Assembly (NCBI RefSeq): GCF_009789195.1
Contig: NZ_WSTC01000011.1
Coordinates: forward strand, 1-64,000
Direction of reading: 5' to 3'
From: Paenibacillus sp. MMS18-CY102
GTDB lineage: Bacteria; Bacillota; Bacilli; Paenibacillales; Paenibacillaceae
Length of the DNA: 64,000 nucleotides
In this document: in pieces, positions 18,219 through 27,320 of the stretch
Layout of the letters: every line of letters starts with the position of its first letter
Numbering within the stretch: the stretch's first letter is position 1
Notes under the pieces: model-generated
What the model was told of the DNA's origin: nothing
Seen by the model: the letters and a program-made list of their open reading frames with translations, nothing else
Database searches by the model: none
Made by a program: the position numbers and the translations under genes

Positions 18219-18297
18219 TTTATAATGGTGAAAACGCCAAATCAACGAGGATTCGACAATACTATCGGTTTGTAGCGAAAGCGAGGAAAGTGCCGTG

Positions 18298-20190
18298 ATG
18301 CTCGAAAACATTAACGGTCCTGAAGACTTGAAGCAGTTATCAGTGTCGGAGCTTGAACGATTAGCTGGCGAGATTCGCCAATTTTTGATCGAGAAGCTTT
18401 CGGCAACGGGAGGTCACCTTGCGCCGAATCTTGGCGTAGTGGAATTGACGCTCGCGCTCCATTATCTGTTCAATAGTCCTGAGGACAAATTTATATTTGA
18501 CGTAGGACACCAATCCTATGTGCACAAAATTTTAACAGGCAGACGTGATCGTTTCGATACGCTGCGCAAATATAAAGGGCTTTGCGGCTTTATCAAACGT
18601 GCGGAGAGCGAGCATGATGTATGGGAAGCTGGCCATAGCAGCACTTCCCTGTCTGCAGCAATGGGCATGGCGCTCGCGCGTGATTTGAAAGGCGAGAAAA
18701 ACAAAGTTGTTGCTATCATCGGCGACGGCGCTTTGACTGGCGGGATGGCGCTTGAGGCGCTTAACCATATCGGCCATGAGAAGAAAAACTTAATGGTTAT
18801 TCTTAATGATAACGAGATGTCGATTGCGCCGAATGTCGGTGCCCTGCATCATTATTTGGGCAAAATCCGGACGGATCGCCATTACCAGAAAGCGAAAGAT
18901 GAGCTGCAAAGCCTGTTGAATAAGATTCCGGCCATTGGCGGCAAGCTTGCGAAGACAGCGGAGCGGTTCAAGGATAGCTTAAAATATTTGCTGGTCAGCG
19001 GCATATTGTTCGAGCAGTTCGGGCTTACGTACTTTGGACCAGTAGACGGCCATGATATGCAAGGGTTGCTGGAAATTATGAAACAGGCTTCCCAAGTTGA
19101 AGGGCCAGTGCTTGTTCATGTCGTGACGATCAAAGGCAAAGGTTATTTGCCTGCAGAAGCTGATTCGCACAAGTGGCATGGCATTACCCCTTACAAAATG
19201 GAGTCTGGCCAAGTAGTCAAAGCAGTTGGGCCGCCGATGTACACAGAGGTATTCTCCGAGGCATTGATGGAGCTTGCAGAGCAAGATGAACGCATCATTG
19301 CGGTGACGCCTGCGATGCCGGGCGGCTCTGGCTTAATGAAGTTTGCCGAGCGATATCCGAATCGAATGATTGACGTAGGGATTGCTGAACAGCATGCGGC
19401 AACGATGTCTGCAGCGCTTGCAATGGAAGGCATGAAGCCGGTATATGCCGTTTACTCCACCTTCTTGCAGCGGGCCTATGACCAAGTTGTCCATGATATT
19501 TGCCGCCAAAATCTTAATGTTGTGTTTGCCATTGACCGTGCTGGCTTTGTTGGGGCGGACGGCGAAACGCATCATGGCGTATACGACATTCCGTTCCTTC
19601 GCCACATTCCGAATCTCGTGCTAATGATGCCCAAGGATGAGAATGAGCTTCGCCATATGATGAAAACAGCGATCGACTACAACGATGGGCCAATTGCTGT
19701 ACGCTACCCTCGAACCAACGGGCTTGGCGTTCCAATCGATGCGGAGATGACGCCGATTCCGATCGGCACATGGGATGTTGTTCGGACAGGAGACCAGGTT
19801 GCGATTATCGCAATTGGCCCGATGATTGGCGTAGCTGAAGAAGCAGCAGAGCTTCTGAAGCGTGAAGGAATTAACCCAAGCATTATTAATGCACGATTTA
19901 TTAAGCCATTAGATGAGCATATGCTTCGTTCACTTGCAGAAGAAGGCACGCAATTGATCGTTCTGGAAGAGGGCGCAGAGCTGGGCGGGCTCGGCAGTGC
20001 AGTTATGGAGTTTTATTCGCTTCAACAAATTTATGGCGTAAACGTTCGTATTATTGGCATTCCAGACCTGTTCATCGAGCATGGCTCTGTCAAAGAGCAA
20101 CGTGCGGAAACGGGCCTGACAGCCGAGCGAGTGTCATCTGAGGTTAAATCCTTAATGCCGCGACAGAAGCGAATCGCAACGGGCCAATAG
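18298..20190 (+). CDS. dxs: 1-deoxy-D-xylulose-5-phosphate synthase
   Basis: A roughly 630-residue thiamine-diphosphate enzyme that makes DXP from pyruvate and glyceraldehyde 3-phosphate, the first step of the MEP isoprenoid pathway. Motifs include [20 protein letters not shown], the ThDP motif [15 protein letters not shown] (about 145-160), [14 protein letters not shown], and the transketolase-type [15 protein letters not shown]. Start is ATG 18298 or the adjacent GTG 18295; GAGGAAAG precedes both. Length is standard. Confidence 0.97.
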   Translation: MLENINGPEDLKQLSVSELERLAGEIRQFLIEKLSATGGHLAPNLGVVELTLALHYLFNSPEDKFIFDVGHQSYVHKILTGRRDRFDTLRKYKGLCGFIKRAESEHDVWEAGHSSTSLSAAMGMALARDLKGEKNKVVAIIGDGALTGGMALEALNHIGHEKKNLMVILNDNEMSIAPNVGALHHYLGKIRTDRHYQKAKDELQSLLNKIPAIGGKLAKTAERFKDSLKYLLVSGILFEQFGLTYFGPVDGHDMQGLLEIMKQASQVEGPVLVHVVTIKGKGYLPAEADSHKWHGITPYKMESGQVVKAVGPPMYTEVFSEALMELAEQDERIIAVTPAMPGGSGLMKFAERYPNRMIDVGIAEQHAATMSAALAMEGMKPVYAVYSTFLQRAYDQVVHDICRQNLNVVFAIDRAGFVGADGETHHGVYDIPFLRHIPNLVLMMPKDENELRHMMKTAIDYNDGPIAVRYPRTNGLGVPIDAEMTPIPIGTWDVVRTGDQVAIIAIGPMIGVAEEAAELLKREGINPSIINARFIKPLDEHMLRSLAEEGTQLIVLEEGAELGGLGSAVMEFYSLQQIYGVNVRIIGIPDLFIEHGSVKEQRAETGLTAERVSSEVKSLMPRQKRIATGQ

Positions 20191-20213
20191 GCCGATTCGC
20201 CCGAAGGAGAAAC

Positions 20214-21047
20214 ATGACAATACCAAAGGAACGACTTGATGTGCTGCTCGTCGAGCAGGGTTTCTATGAAAGCCGTGAGAAGGCGAAAGCGGCAGTGATG
20301 GCTGGGCTCGTACTTGTTGACGGTGATCGCATGGAGAAGGGCGGCATGAAAGTGCCACGGGCAGCTGCGATTACAGTCAAGGGAGCTCCGCATCCCTATG
20401 TAAGCCGGGGCGGCTTGAAGCTCGAGAAGGCGCTTCGGCAGTTCAGCATCGACATGGAAGGGCGCATTATGCTGGATATCGGGGCATCGACTGGCGGGTT
20501 TACCGACTGCGCGCTTCAAAATGGCGCCAAATATGTATACGCCATTGACGTAGGCTATAATCAGCTCGATTATTCGCTTCGCAATGATGAACGTGTCCGC
20601 GTAATGGAACGGACGAATTTCCGCCATATGCAGCCAGGCGAGCTTGAAGGCCCTGTACCGACGTTTGCATCCATTGATGTATCATTTATATCATTGAAGC
20701 TTATTTTGCCGGCTTTGAGCGGCTTATTGAGCAAAGGCGGCGATGTTGTCGCCCTTATCAAGCCGCAGTTCGAAGCAGGCAGAGAAAAGGTTGGCAAGTC
20801 CGGCGTCGTACGGGAACCGGCGGTCCATATTGAAGTTCTGCAAAATGTACTTGGTTTCGCTGCTGAAATGGGTTATCGCCTAGTGGACTTAACCTTCTCG
20901 CCGATTACCGGCGGCGAAGGGAATATTGAATTTTTGGCACACTGGGTTTGGGAAGCTGCACCTGGGGAACAAGAGACAATCGACACCAGTGCTATTGCAA
21001 GCTTAGTGGCCGAAGCAGGCCAAACCTTCAGGGCAGGCAAAGGATAG
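20214..21047 (+). CDS. tlyA: TlyA-family rRNA methyltransferase (YqxC-like)
   Basis: A 277-residue protein with an N-terminal S4 RNA-binding domain (RLDVLLVEQGFYESREKAKAAV, about 6-27) and an FtsJ-like SAM-dependent domain (MLDIGASTGGFTDCAL, about 87-102; VDVSFISLKLILPAL). TlyA proteins 2'-O-methylate rRNA cytidines; the older name hemolysin is misleading. It sits between dxs and argR-recN as in Bacillus (yqxC). A terminator follows at once. Confidence 0.92.
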   Translation: MTIPKERLDVLLVEQGFYESREKAKAAVMAGLVLVDGDRMEKGGMKVPRAAAITVKGAPHPYVSRGGLKLEKALRQFSIDMEGRIMLDIGASTGGFTDCALQNGAKYVYAIDVGYNQLDYSLRNDERVRVMERTNFRHMQPGELEGPVPTFASIDVSFISLKLILPALSGLLSKGGDVVALIKPQFEAGREKVGKSGVVREPAVHIEVLQNVLGFAAEMGYRLVDLTFSPITGGEGNIEFLAHWVWEAAPGEQETIDTSAIASLVAEAGQTFRAGKG

Positions 21048-21060
21048 GTTTGTTTCATCG

Positions 21061-21108
21061 AGCGTTTTTCATTCGGTTCGTTACGAGTGAAAAATGCTTT
21101 TTTTTGTG
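21061..21108 (+). terminator. Terminator after tlyA
   Basis: AGCGTTTTTCATTC pairs with GAGTGAAAAATGCT and runs into TTTTTTTT. It ends the long nusB-tlyA stretch. Confidence 0.8.
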
Positions 21109-21363
21109 CGTGTTCGCCTTTACAGGTCATTCTCCATTTGTTACACTAGGCTTACCAAACAAGCGTTCGCTTTTTTGGGCTAGCTGTCACACATCATTCA
21201 TCATCAAGTATGGCTGATCTTCTACATGTTAAGGCCCTTCTTGTGGTATATTCAGGAGGATTCAGCGTTTCACGTCTCGAATGTAACTAACGCGACGGAC
21301 AGGATGGCTCATTTGCAGGGCCAGATGTTCTTGTTCCTGAGCTATACGAGATGGAAGCGAGGG

Positions 21364-21837
21364 ATGCCATTGGGACAATCTGTCGATTGGTTTGTGATGC
21401 TCCTCACCGGCGCTCTGCTATTGGTTTGGATTTATCGTGCTATTTATAACTGGCTTCATGCTCCACCGGGCATGAAACGGTTAAGGCTTGGTAAAGGTGG
21501 CGAATGGTCAGCGGATGAACCAAGCGTGCAATTGCTTGAAATGAATGGCTATACAGTTACTTCAGGCAAGCATCGCGTGCCTATTACGATCGGGTGGAAT
21601 GGAAGCCGGCTTCAATCCCGGCTATATATTGACTATGTCGCCGAGCGTGATGGGAATGTGTATGTCGTGAAATGTGCGCGTGATCGCCAGCCAATGGACT
21701 GGACAGGCAGTGGGATGAGAGACCGATTGATTGCTTATGCCCTTATGTTGCCTGAGAGCAGTGGTGTTCTTTATGTAGATGCGGCCGAACGGACCGTACA
21801 TGAAATTACGTTCGAACTTGGTGTTTCTGAACGATAA
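21364..21837 (+). CDS. Unrecognised membrane-anchored protein, possible nuclease-like fold
   Basis: I do not recognise this family. One membrane helix (about residues 9-28, FVMLLTGALLLVWIYRAIY) is followed by a soluble domain of about 120 residues. The pattern RLYIDYVAERDGNVYVVKCAR, interrupted here as LYIDYVA then VYVVKCAR, recalls the D...(D/E)xK core of PD-(D/E)XK nucleases, but the second acid is a valine, so catalysis is doubtful. Start could be ATG 21364, TTG 21371 (7 bases after GCGAGGG), or ATG 21226 further up. It lies between tlyA and argR, 24 bp before argR, and is likely co-transcribed with argR. Apart from the tlyA terminator I see nothing in the gap 21048-21363. Confidence 0.6.
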   Translation: MPLGQSVDWFVMLLTGALLLVWIYRAIYNWLHAPPGMKRLRLGKGGEWSADEPSVQLLEMNGYTVTSGKHRVPITIGWNGSRLQSRLYIDYVAERDGNVYVVKCARDRQPMDWTGSGMRDRLIAYALMLPESSGVLYVDAAERTVHEITFELGVSER

Positions 21838-21861
21838 ATGACAGCAGGAGGATAATAAAGA

Positions 21862-22320
21862 ATGAAAGGTTTGCGGCATTTTAGAATTAGGGAACTTGTG
21901 ACGAAACAAGTCATTGAAACGCAGGATGAACTAGTGGAGGCGCTTCGTACAGCAGGATTGCAGGTCACACAAGCGACCGTATCCCGTGATATGAAAGAGC
22001 TGCAGCTAATTAAAGTGCCAACTGGAGATGGGCGATATAAATATTCGCTCCCGGGAGATGCCCGCCAGAGCAATCCCATTCACAAGCTTAAACGATCTTT
22101 AATTGATCATTTCATTCATATAGACTTCACGGATAACCTAGTCGTTATGAAATGTTCCCCAGGTACAGCGAATACGCTGGGAGCTCTCATAGACAACATG
22201 GAATGGTCCGAGGTTATGGGCACGATCTGCGGCGATGATACGATACTGATCATATGCCGGACTCGAGACCAGAGCGATGAAGTTACAGAGCGACTGCTCA
22301 GCTTATTAGAAGCCATGTAA
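21862..22320 (+). CDS. argR: Arginine repressor ArgR/AhrC
   Basis: A 152-residue regulator that binds ARG boxes with arginine as co-repressor, repressing arginine synthesis and activating catabolism. The N-terminal winged helix includes FRIRELVTKQVIETQDELVEAL and TQATVSRDMKELQLIK (about residues 30-47). The C-terminal hexamerisation and arginine-binding part contains VVMKCSPGTANTLGALID and GTICGDDTILIICR. Ribosome site GCAGGAGGA is well placed. It precedes recN as in Bacillus. Confidence 0.95.
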   Translation: MKGLRHFRIRELVTKQVIETQDELVEALRTAGLQVTQATVSRDMKELQLIKVPTGDGRYKYSLPGDARQSNPIHKLKRSLIDHFIHIDFTDNLVVMKCSPGTANTLGALIDNMEWSEVMGTICGDDTILIICRTRDQSDEVTERLLSLLEAM

Positions 22321-22343
22321 TTATTCAAAGGAGGTAGACGCTC

Positions 22344-24050
22344 GTGCTTCGCGAACTATCGATACGAAATTTGGCTGTTATTGAAGAGGTTACGGTATCT
22401 TTCCATAATGGGTTCCATGTCTTGACGGGTGAAACTGGAGCAGGCAAGTCCATTTTGATTGATGCGCTAAGCCTTGTCGTAGGAGGGCGTGGACATGCTG
22501 AGCTCGTCCGGCATGGCTGTGATCGAAGTGAGATCGAAGCTGTTTTCGATATGTCAGCGAATCATCCCGTTTGGGATGTATTAAGCCGGAACGGCCTATC
22601 CGCTTCATCAGAAGAGTTGCTTGTCATTCGGCGTGAGCTGAATGCACAAGGCAAATCCGTCAGCCGGATTAATGGACAAACCGTCAATTTATCGATACTG
22701 CGCGAAGCAGGAGAATGCCTCGTTAATATCCACGGGCAGCATGAGCATCAGTCACTTTTCCGAACAGAGAAACATTTAGAGTGGCTAGATGCTTATGCAG
22801 GCGAACCATTAGGCGATCGCAAGAGGACATATTCATCCTTGTATAAGCAATACGAGTCAGCTAGATCTGCACTCCGGGAGCTTGAAGAGACTTCGCGCAA
22901 GCAGATGCAGATGCTTGATCTGTATCGCTTCCAACTCGAAGAGATTTCATCTGCACAGCTTCAAGTAGGTGAAGATGAATCGTTAGCGGAAGAGAAACGC
23001 AAGCTAACCTATGCTGAACGTTTGAGAGATAACGCAGCAGAAGCATATGACCTTCTGTACGGCCAACAAGGCTTAGATGCCATTGGCAAAGCGGTCTCAA
23101 AGCTTGAGGACATCTGTTCCTTTGATAAATCGGCTATCGGGCCATTGTTGGAACAGCTGCAATCCGCATTTTATCAAGCAGAGGATGCGGGATACTCCTT
23201 GCGTGATTACCGTGACAGTATCGAAGCTGATCCTGAACGCCTATCATGGATCGATGACCGCTTGAACATGATTCATCACCTTAAACGCAAATATGGTGAA
23301 ACCACTGAAGATATTTTGGCTTACTACAACAAAATCAAAACCGAATGCGAATGGCTAGAAAATCGGGATGAACGATTGCAGCAGTTGCGTGAAGAAGAAC
23401 AACGCCTTTATGCAGGTGCAGTAGCACTTGCTTATGAGCTGACTTCGCTTCGTACGCATGCGGCAGGAAGGCTATCGACTGCAATTGAATCCGAGCTGCA
23501 GCAGCTGCAAATGGGCGGAACAATGTTCCGTGTCGCTCTTGAACCTCCAAGGCAGGAAGAACAAGCTGAAGTGAAGCTTGGGCCTCATGGAATGGATGAA
23601 GCGGTGTTCTTGCTGGCGCCTAATCCAGGGGAGCCATTGAAGCCATTGGCGAAGATTGCGTCAGGTGGCGAGATGTCTCGTGTCATGCTTGCTTTGAAGA
23701 GCATTTTTGCAGCCATTGACCAAATTCCTGTTCTTATATTTGACGAGGTCGATACGGGTGTTAGCGGCCGTGCGGCACAGTCGATCGCTGAGAAGCTTTC
23801 ATTGCTGTCGAATGGCTGCCAAGTGTTCTCGATTACGCACTTGCCACAAGTCGCTTGTATGGCGGACCATCATTATGAAATTAGAAAATCTGTCATTGAA
23901 AACCGGACGCGCACGTCGGTTACTGAGCTGGCATTAATGGGACGCATTGAAGAACTGGCGCGTATGCTCGGCGGTGTGGAAGTGACGGAGAAGACGCGCC
24001 ATCATGCACAAGAAATGCTTGACTTGGCGCATCAGCGCAAAGGCGCGTAA
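22344..24050 (+). CDS. recN: DNA repair protein RecN
   Basis: A 568-residue SMC-like ATPase that acts early in double-strand break repair and recombination. Walker A is LTGETGAGKSILIDAL (about residues 28-43). The ABC signature and Walker B region at the C-terminus are ASGGEMSRVMLALK and PVLIFDEVDTGVSGRAA. Long helical arms lie between. Start GTG 22344 follows AAAGGAGG. It ends 115 bp before spoIVB, as in the Bacillus argR-recN-spoIVB-spo0A order. Confidence 0.96.
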   Translation: MLRELSIRNLAVIEEVTVSFHNGFHVLTGETGAGKSILIDALSLVVGGRGHAELVRHGCDRSEIEAVFDMSANHPVWDVLSRNGLSASSEELLVIRRELNAQGKSVSRINGQTVNLSILREAGECLVNIHGQHEHQSLFRTEKHLEWLDAYAGEPLGDRKRTYSSLYKQYESARSALRELEETSRKQMQMLDLYRFQLEEISSAQLQVGEDESLAEEKRKLTYAERLRDNAAEAYDLLYGQQGLDAIGKAVSKLEDICSFDKSAIGPLLEQLQSAFYQAEDAGYSLRDYRDSIEADPERLSWIDDRLNMIHHLKRKYGETTEDILAYYNKIKTECEWLENRDERLQQLREEEQRLYAGAVALAYELTSLRTHAAGRLSTAIESELQQLQMGGTMFRVALEPPRQEEQAEVKLGPHGMDEAVFLLAPNPGEPLKPLAKIASGGEMSRVMLALKSIFAAIDQIPVLIFDEVDTGVSGRAAQSIAEKLSLLSNGCQVFSITHLPQVACMADHHYEIRKSVIENRTRTSVTELALMGRIEELARMLGGVEVTEKTRHHAQEMLDLAHQRKGA

Positions 24051-24165
24051 AGAACCCAAAGAGGGAAGGTTTTGCGGGACATAAAAGAAACGGGGCGGGG
24101 TTACCTTATAGGTACGCCATTGGCGATAAGCCTTCATCACGACAAGCGATGGAACAGCAGGGAGC

Positions 24166-25500
24166 GTGAATACATTGAACTCCATCCAACGGAAGCGATG
24201 GTTCGGACTTGTCCTCGTTTTCTTCGTTTGCTTGATCGGGTCATCTACACCGTTTCAGCATTTGGCCGCATTTCCAGATGAACTTCGTTTGTTCTCGGGC
24301 CAGCTCAAGCGGTTGGATTATGGTGTACCTGTTCATGCAAAAATCACGGTTGATCCCGCAATGCTGCAAGTGAATGGTTCTTCTTCCCGCTCGATGTCTG
24401 TGGATTTGAACAAGCCGCTTTCTTTGCAATCGAGTAAGGCTGGAAGTACTGAGATGTCGCTGAAATTATTTGGTACCATTCCTTTCAAGACCGTCAAAGT
24501 CAATGTCGTACCGGATCTGCATGTGATTCCGGGCGGACAGACGATTGGAGTGAAGGTGAAATCAGCAGGCATCATGGTCGTTGGCCATCATCTCGTTAAC
24601 GAAGACAATGGCAAGAAAACCTCGCCTGGTGAGGTCGCTGATGTTCATTTAGGTGATTTAATTACGAAAGTCGATGGTACTGAGATTAATGATGTGCATA
24701 AGCTCGCAGCAGTTGTTGAGCAAGCTGGCGTTGCTAAACGCCATTTGAAGCTGACGATTAAACGTTCTGGCAAAATCGTTGAACGGCAGTTGTTGCCTTC
24801 CTATGACGTCGAGGATAAATCGTGGCGGTTAGGTTTGTACATTCGCGACTCTGCAGCTGGTGTAGGCACTTTAACGTTCTATGCCCCTGATCAGGGCGTA
24901 TATGGGGCGCTTGGCCATGTTATAACCGATATGGATACCCAATTGCCAATTGAGGTCGGAGATGGGCAAATTCTTCAATCGCATGTGACTTCGATTAATA
25001 AGAGCCAACATGGCGAGCCAGGAGAAAAACGTGCGCAATTTGTGAAACAGAGCAGAATTCTGGGCAACATTAAACGCAACACGCCATTTGGCATATTTGG
25101 CGGCATGACGGACCAGCCTGAGCATGGCTATAACAATCGGAAGGTTCCAGTTGCTTTCGCTGAGGAAGTGAAGGAAGGCCCAGCAGAAATATGGACCGTT
25201 ATCGATGGGCAAAAGGTTGAACGGTTTGACATCGAAATTGTACATGTAACGAAACAATCGGTTCCAGCGACTAAAGGGATGGTTATTAAAATAACAGACA
25301 AGCGGTTGCTTGAACGGACAGGCGGCATTGTGCAAGGGATGTCCGGTAGCCCAATTTTGCAAAATGGCAAACTAGTGGGAGCAGTAACGCATGTGTTTGT
25401 GAATGATCCATCCAGTGGATATGGTTGTTTTATTGAGTGGATGCTTCAAGATGCAGGCGTCCTTCTCAAATCAGCAAACGGAGATCTCGAGGCAGCTTAA
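24166..25500 (+). CDS. spoIVB: SpoIVB serine peptidase (sigma-K checkpoint)
   Basis: A 444-residue S55 peptidase made in the forespore and sent to the intermembrane space, where it triggers pro-sigma-K processing. There is an N-terminal signal/membrane segment (about 13-30), a PDZ domain (about 115-200, GDLITKVDGTEINDVHKLA) and the catalytic domain with the Ser motif GMSGSPIL (Ser about 395). Start GTG 24166 follows CAGGGAGC. The gene is expected to use forespore sigma factors; I could not identify its promoter in the short gap. Its 3' end forms half of a terminator stem. Confidence 0.95.
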   Translation: MNTLNSIQRKRWFGLVLVFFVCLIGSSTPFQHLAAFPDELRLFSGQLKRLDYGVPVHAKITVDPAMLQVNGSSSRSMSVDLNKPLSLQSSKAGSTEMSLKLFGTIPFKTVKVNVVPDLHVIPGGQTIGVKVKSAGIMVVGHHLVNEDNGKKTSPGEVADVHLGDLITKVDGTEINDVHKLAAVVEQAGVAKRHLKLTIKRSGKIVERQLLPSYDVEDKSWRLGLYIRDSAAGVGTLTFYAPDQGVYGALGHVITDMDTQLPIEVGDGQILQSHVTSINKSQHGEPGEKRAQFVKQSRILGNIKRNTPFGIFGGMTDQPEHGYNNRKVPVAFAEEVKEGPAEIWTVIDGQKVERFDIEIVHVTKQSVPATKGMVIKITDKRLLERTGGIVQGMSGSPILQNGKLVGAVTHVFVNDPSSGYGCFIEWMLQDAGVLLKSANGDLEAA

Positions 25501-25518
25501 ATGCCTTGAGATTTTTTT
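25482..25518 (+). terminator. Terminator overlapping the spoIVB 3' end
   Basis: AGATCTCGAGGCA, within the last codons of spoIVB, pairs with TGCCTTGAGATT, followed by TTTTTT. It insulates spo0A from spoIVB transcription. Confidence 0.7.
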
Positions 25519-25572
25519 GTAGTGGGCTATGTTCAGCTTCGAATGAAAAATGTCGCTAAATTGAGTTGGCTT

Positions 25573-25691
25573 TTGTCGAATATGAACGAAAGACCAGTGT
25601 ATATGTAATAAATTTTTTATTATAAAGCAGTCCTCACAAAAAATAAAGAAAAATAATATTCGACAGAAGGAATTTAATTAGGCTTGTCGAA
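25573..25691 (+). promoter_or_regulatory. Three 0A boxes upstream of spo0A
   Basis: Three exact matches to the Spo0A core site TGTCGAA: TTGTCGAA at 25573-25580, its inverse TTCGACA at 25659-25665, and TTGTCGAA at 25684-25691. In B. subtilis, Spo0A-P binds such boxes to switch spo0A from its vegetative to its sigma-H promoter. Three in 120 bp is well beyond chance, so autoregulation is likely. Confidence 0.8.
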
Positions 25692-25694
25692 AAC
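25666..25694 (+). promoter_or_regulatory. Sigma-H promoter of spo0A
   Basis: GAAGGAATT (25666-25674) fits the sigma-H -35 RnAGGAwww. After 11 bp, GTCGAAAAC fits the -10 RnnGAATww with one mismatch. The two flanking 0A boxes overlap or abut these elements. Confidence 0.6.
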
Positions 25695-25763
25695 TTAAGT
25701 TAGACGAGAAGGGCAGACGAACTTAGAATAGGCCATTTTGAAGGATAAAGGGAGGATCATACT

Positions 25764-26579
25764 TTGACTAAGATTGAAGTATTGCTGGCAGACGATAACC
25801 GGGAATTTACGAACTTACTTTCGGAATATATTTCCGAACAAAGTGATATGGTCGTTACCGGGGTGGCATACAACGGTGAGGAAGTTATTCAACTGTTAGA
25901 AGATGCTCGGAAAGTGCCTGATGTGTTGATCCTAGATATCATTATGCCTCATTTGGATGGTTTGGGCGTTCTGGAGCGGTTAAGGGAAATGAATCTAAAT
26001 CCTGCACCAAAAATCATTATGCTTACTGCATTTGGTCAAGAAAATATTACGCAAAAAGCTGTGCAGCTTGGCGCGTCGTATTATATTCTTAAGCCATTTG
26101 ACATGGAGATATTGGCCAACCGCGTTCGTCAGCTCGTTGTGAACACGAATGTTGTTTCGCAATCGACGTACACAAGCGGCTCAGCGTTCTCAACCAAATC
26201 GAATGTTGTTCCGATTGCTAAAGGCAAAAATCTGGATGCTAACATTACGAGCATCATCCATGAAATCGGCGTCCCTGCCCATATCAAAGGATATCAATAT
26301 TTGCGCGAAGCCATTACGATGGTATATAACAATATTGAAATATTGGGAGCCATCACGAAAACACTTTATCCGGCTATCGCTGAAAAGTTCAAAACGACGC
26401 CATCTCGTGTCGAGCGTGCAATTCGCCATGCGATCGAAGTCGCTTGGACGCGGGGCAACATCGACAGCATCAGCCATTTATTCGGCTACACCATTAACAT
26501 TAGCAAGTCGAAACCGACGAATTCTGAGTTTATCGCAATGGTTGCCGATAAACTGCGGATCGAACATAAGGTGAGCTAA
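25764..26579 (+). CDS. spo0A: Stage 0 sporulation protein A (master response regulator)
   Basis: A 271-residue response regulator that starts sporulation when phosphorylated through the phosphorelay. The receiver domain has the acidic pair DD at 10-11, phospho-acceptor Asp about 58 in [12 protein letters not shown] and Lys in YYILKPFD (about 108). The C-terminal Spo0A DNA-binding domain (about 155-271) carries [16 protein letters not shown]. Start TTG 25764 follows AAAGGGAGGA. Its 5' region carries three 0A boxes and a sigma-H promoter. Its targets in this window probably include spoIIA and the spo0E-like gene. Confidence 0.98.
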   Translation: MTKIEVLLADDNREFTNLLSEYISEQSDMVVTGVAYNGEEVIQLLEDARKVPDVLILDIIMPHLDGLGVLERLREMNLNPAPKIIMLTAFGQENITQKAVQLGASYYILKPFDMEILANRVRQLVVNTNVVSQSTYTSGSAFSTKSNVVPIAKGKNLDANITSIIHEIGVPAHIKGYQYLREAITMVYNNIEILGAITKTLYPAIAEKFKTTPSRVERAIRHAIEVAWTRGNIDSISHLFGYTINISKSKPTNSEFIAMVADKLRIEHKVS

Positions 26580-26639
26580 GCGAGCTTCTCGAGGGCGGTT
26601 TTTATCGATACGAGCATTCCAGCATTTCTGCTGACAATC

Positions 26640-26676
26640 AGAAGCCTTTCTAACCTTATGGTTAGAGAGGCTTTTG
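26640..26676 (+). terminator. Terminator after spo0A
   Basis: AGAAGCCTTTCTAACC pairs with GGTTAGAGAGGCTT around a TTAT loop and ends TTTTGT. Confidence 0.75.
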
Positions 26677-26758
26677 TAGTCATTTCGAGCTGCTAGTGGT
26701 GCCTGCTGTTGGGCGGTTGTGGGGATGTGATCGTATGGGGCTAATACTCTGCCTTTAC

Positions 26759-26794
26759 GAAAACAACCCGAACGCAAAATAGCGCACGGGTTGC
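26759..26794 (-). terminator. Terminator of the minus-strand yqzF gene
   Basis: Read on the minus strand, GCAACCCGTGCGC pairs with GCGTTCGGGTTG and is followed by TTTTC. It starts 8 bp beyond the yqzF stop codon. Confidence 0.75.
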
Positions 26795-26801
26795 AATACA
26801 A

Positions 26802-27107
26802 TTATTGGGTTGGCCGCTGTGGACGAGGGCGTTTTTTTCGGAATCGAGGTGCAACATAATTATGTTTGCGGTCCCGGAAGAAAATCCAGCCTGCGATGAA
26901 GCTGACGCCGATCGCAAATAGTACGAGCCCGATTAGGAAGGTAAGCCATGCGAACGGGGACGAACCTGTATCATTTCCGTAAGATACAAAGTAATCGTAT
27001 AGCGCATCCTTCATTTTTAAAAATCCGTATGTTGCTGCGATCCCGGGAACGACGAGGATGAGGACAGCAATAAAGCGCGCGGCTACGACGCTGGGTTGTG
27101 CTTTCAT
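26802..27107 (-). CDS. yqzF: YqzF-like membrane protein (DUF2627)
   Basis: A 101-residue protein with two membrane helices (about 10-31 and 52-76), then FFRDRKHNYVAPRFRKKRPRPQ, a strongly basic tail. The pattern and its place beside the bkd genes match the DUF2627 protein YqzF of Bacillus. Function is unknown. It is divergent from lpdA. In the 213-bp gap between them I see an AT-rich stretch and a possible TACAAT at 27237 but no convincing full promoter. Confidence 0.75.
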   Translation of the reverse strand: MKAQPSVVAARFIAVLILVVPGIAATYGFLKMKDALYDYFVSYGNDTGSSPFAWLTFLIGLVLFAIGVSFIAGWIFFRDRKHNYVAPRFRKKRPRPQRPTQ

Positions 27108-27320
27108 GGGGTAAGATTCTCCTCACTAAATTAAAACACATTTTTTCAATTCTTTTAAACCTCTTGTTCTATCATACCGTACTCCTTTTGTGCTGTCTAT
27201 TTTGTTTGAAGCATGTTTTCTAACGTTAAAAAAAGGTACAATAGAGGCAGTGACTGGAACAGGTCTTCGATAGGATAGGATCATCCGGTATTATGGGAGC
27301 TTATGAAAGGGTGTTAGTTT

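Noticed and set aside
18252-18258. TTCGACA (inverse 0A-box core) upstream of dxs
   Set aside because: Single site before a housekeeping gene with no other sporulation signal; taken as chance.
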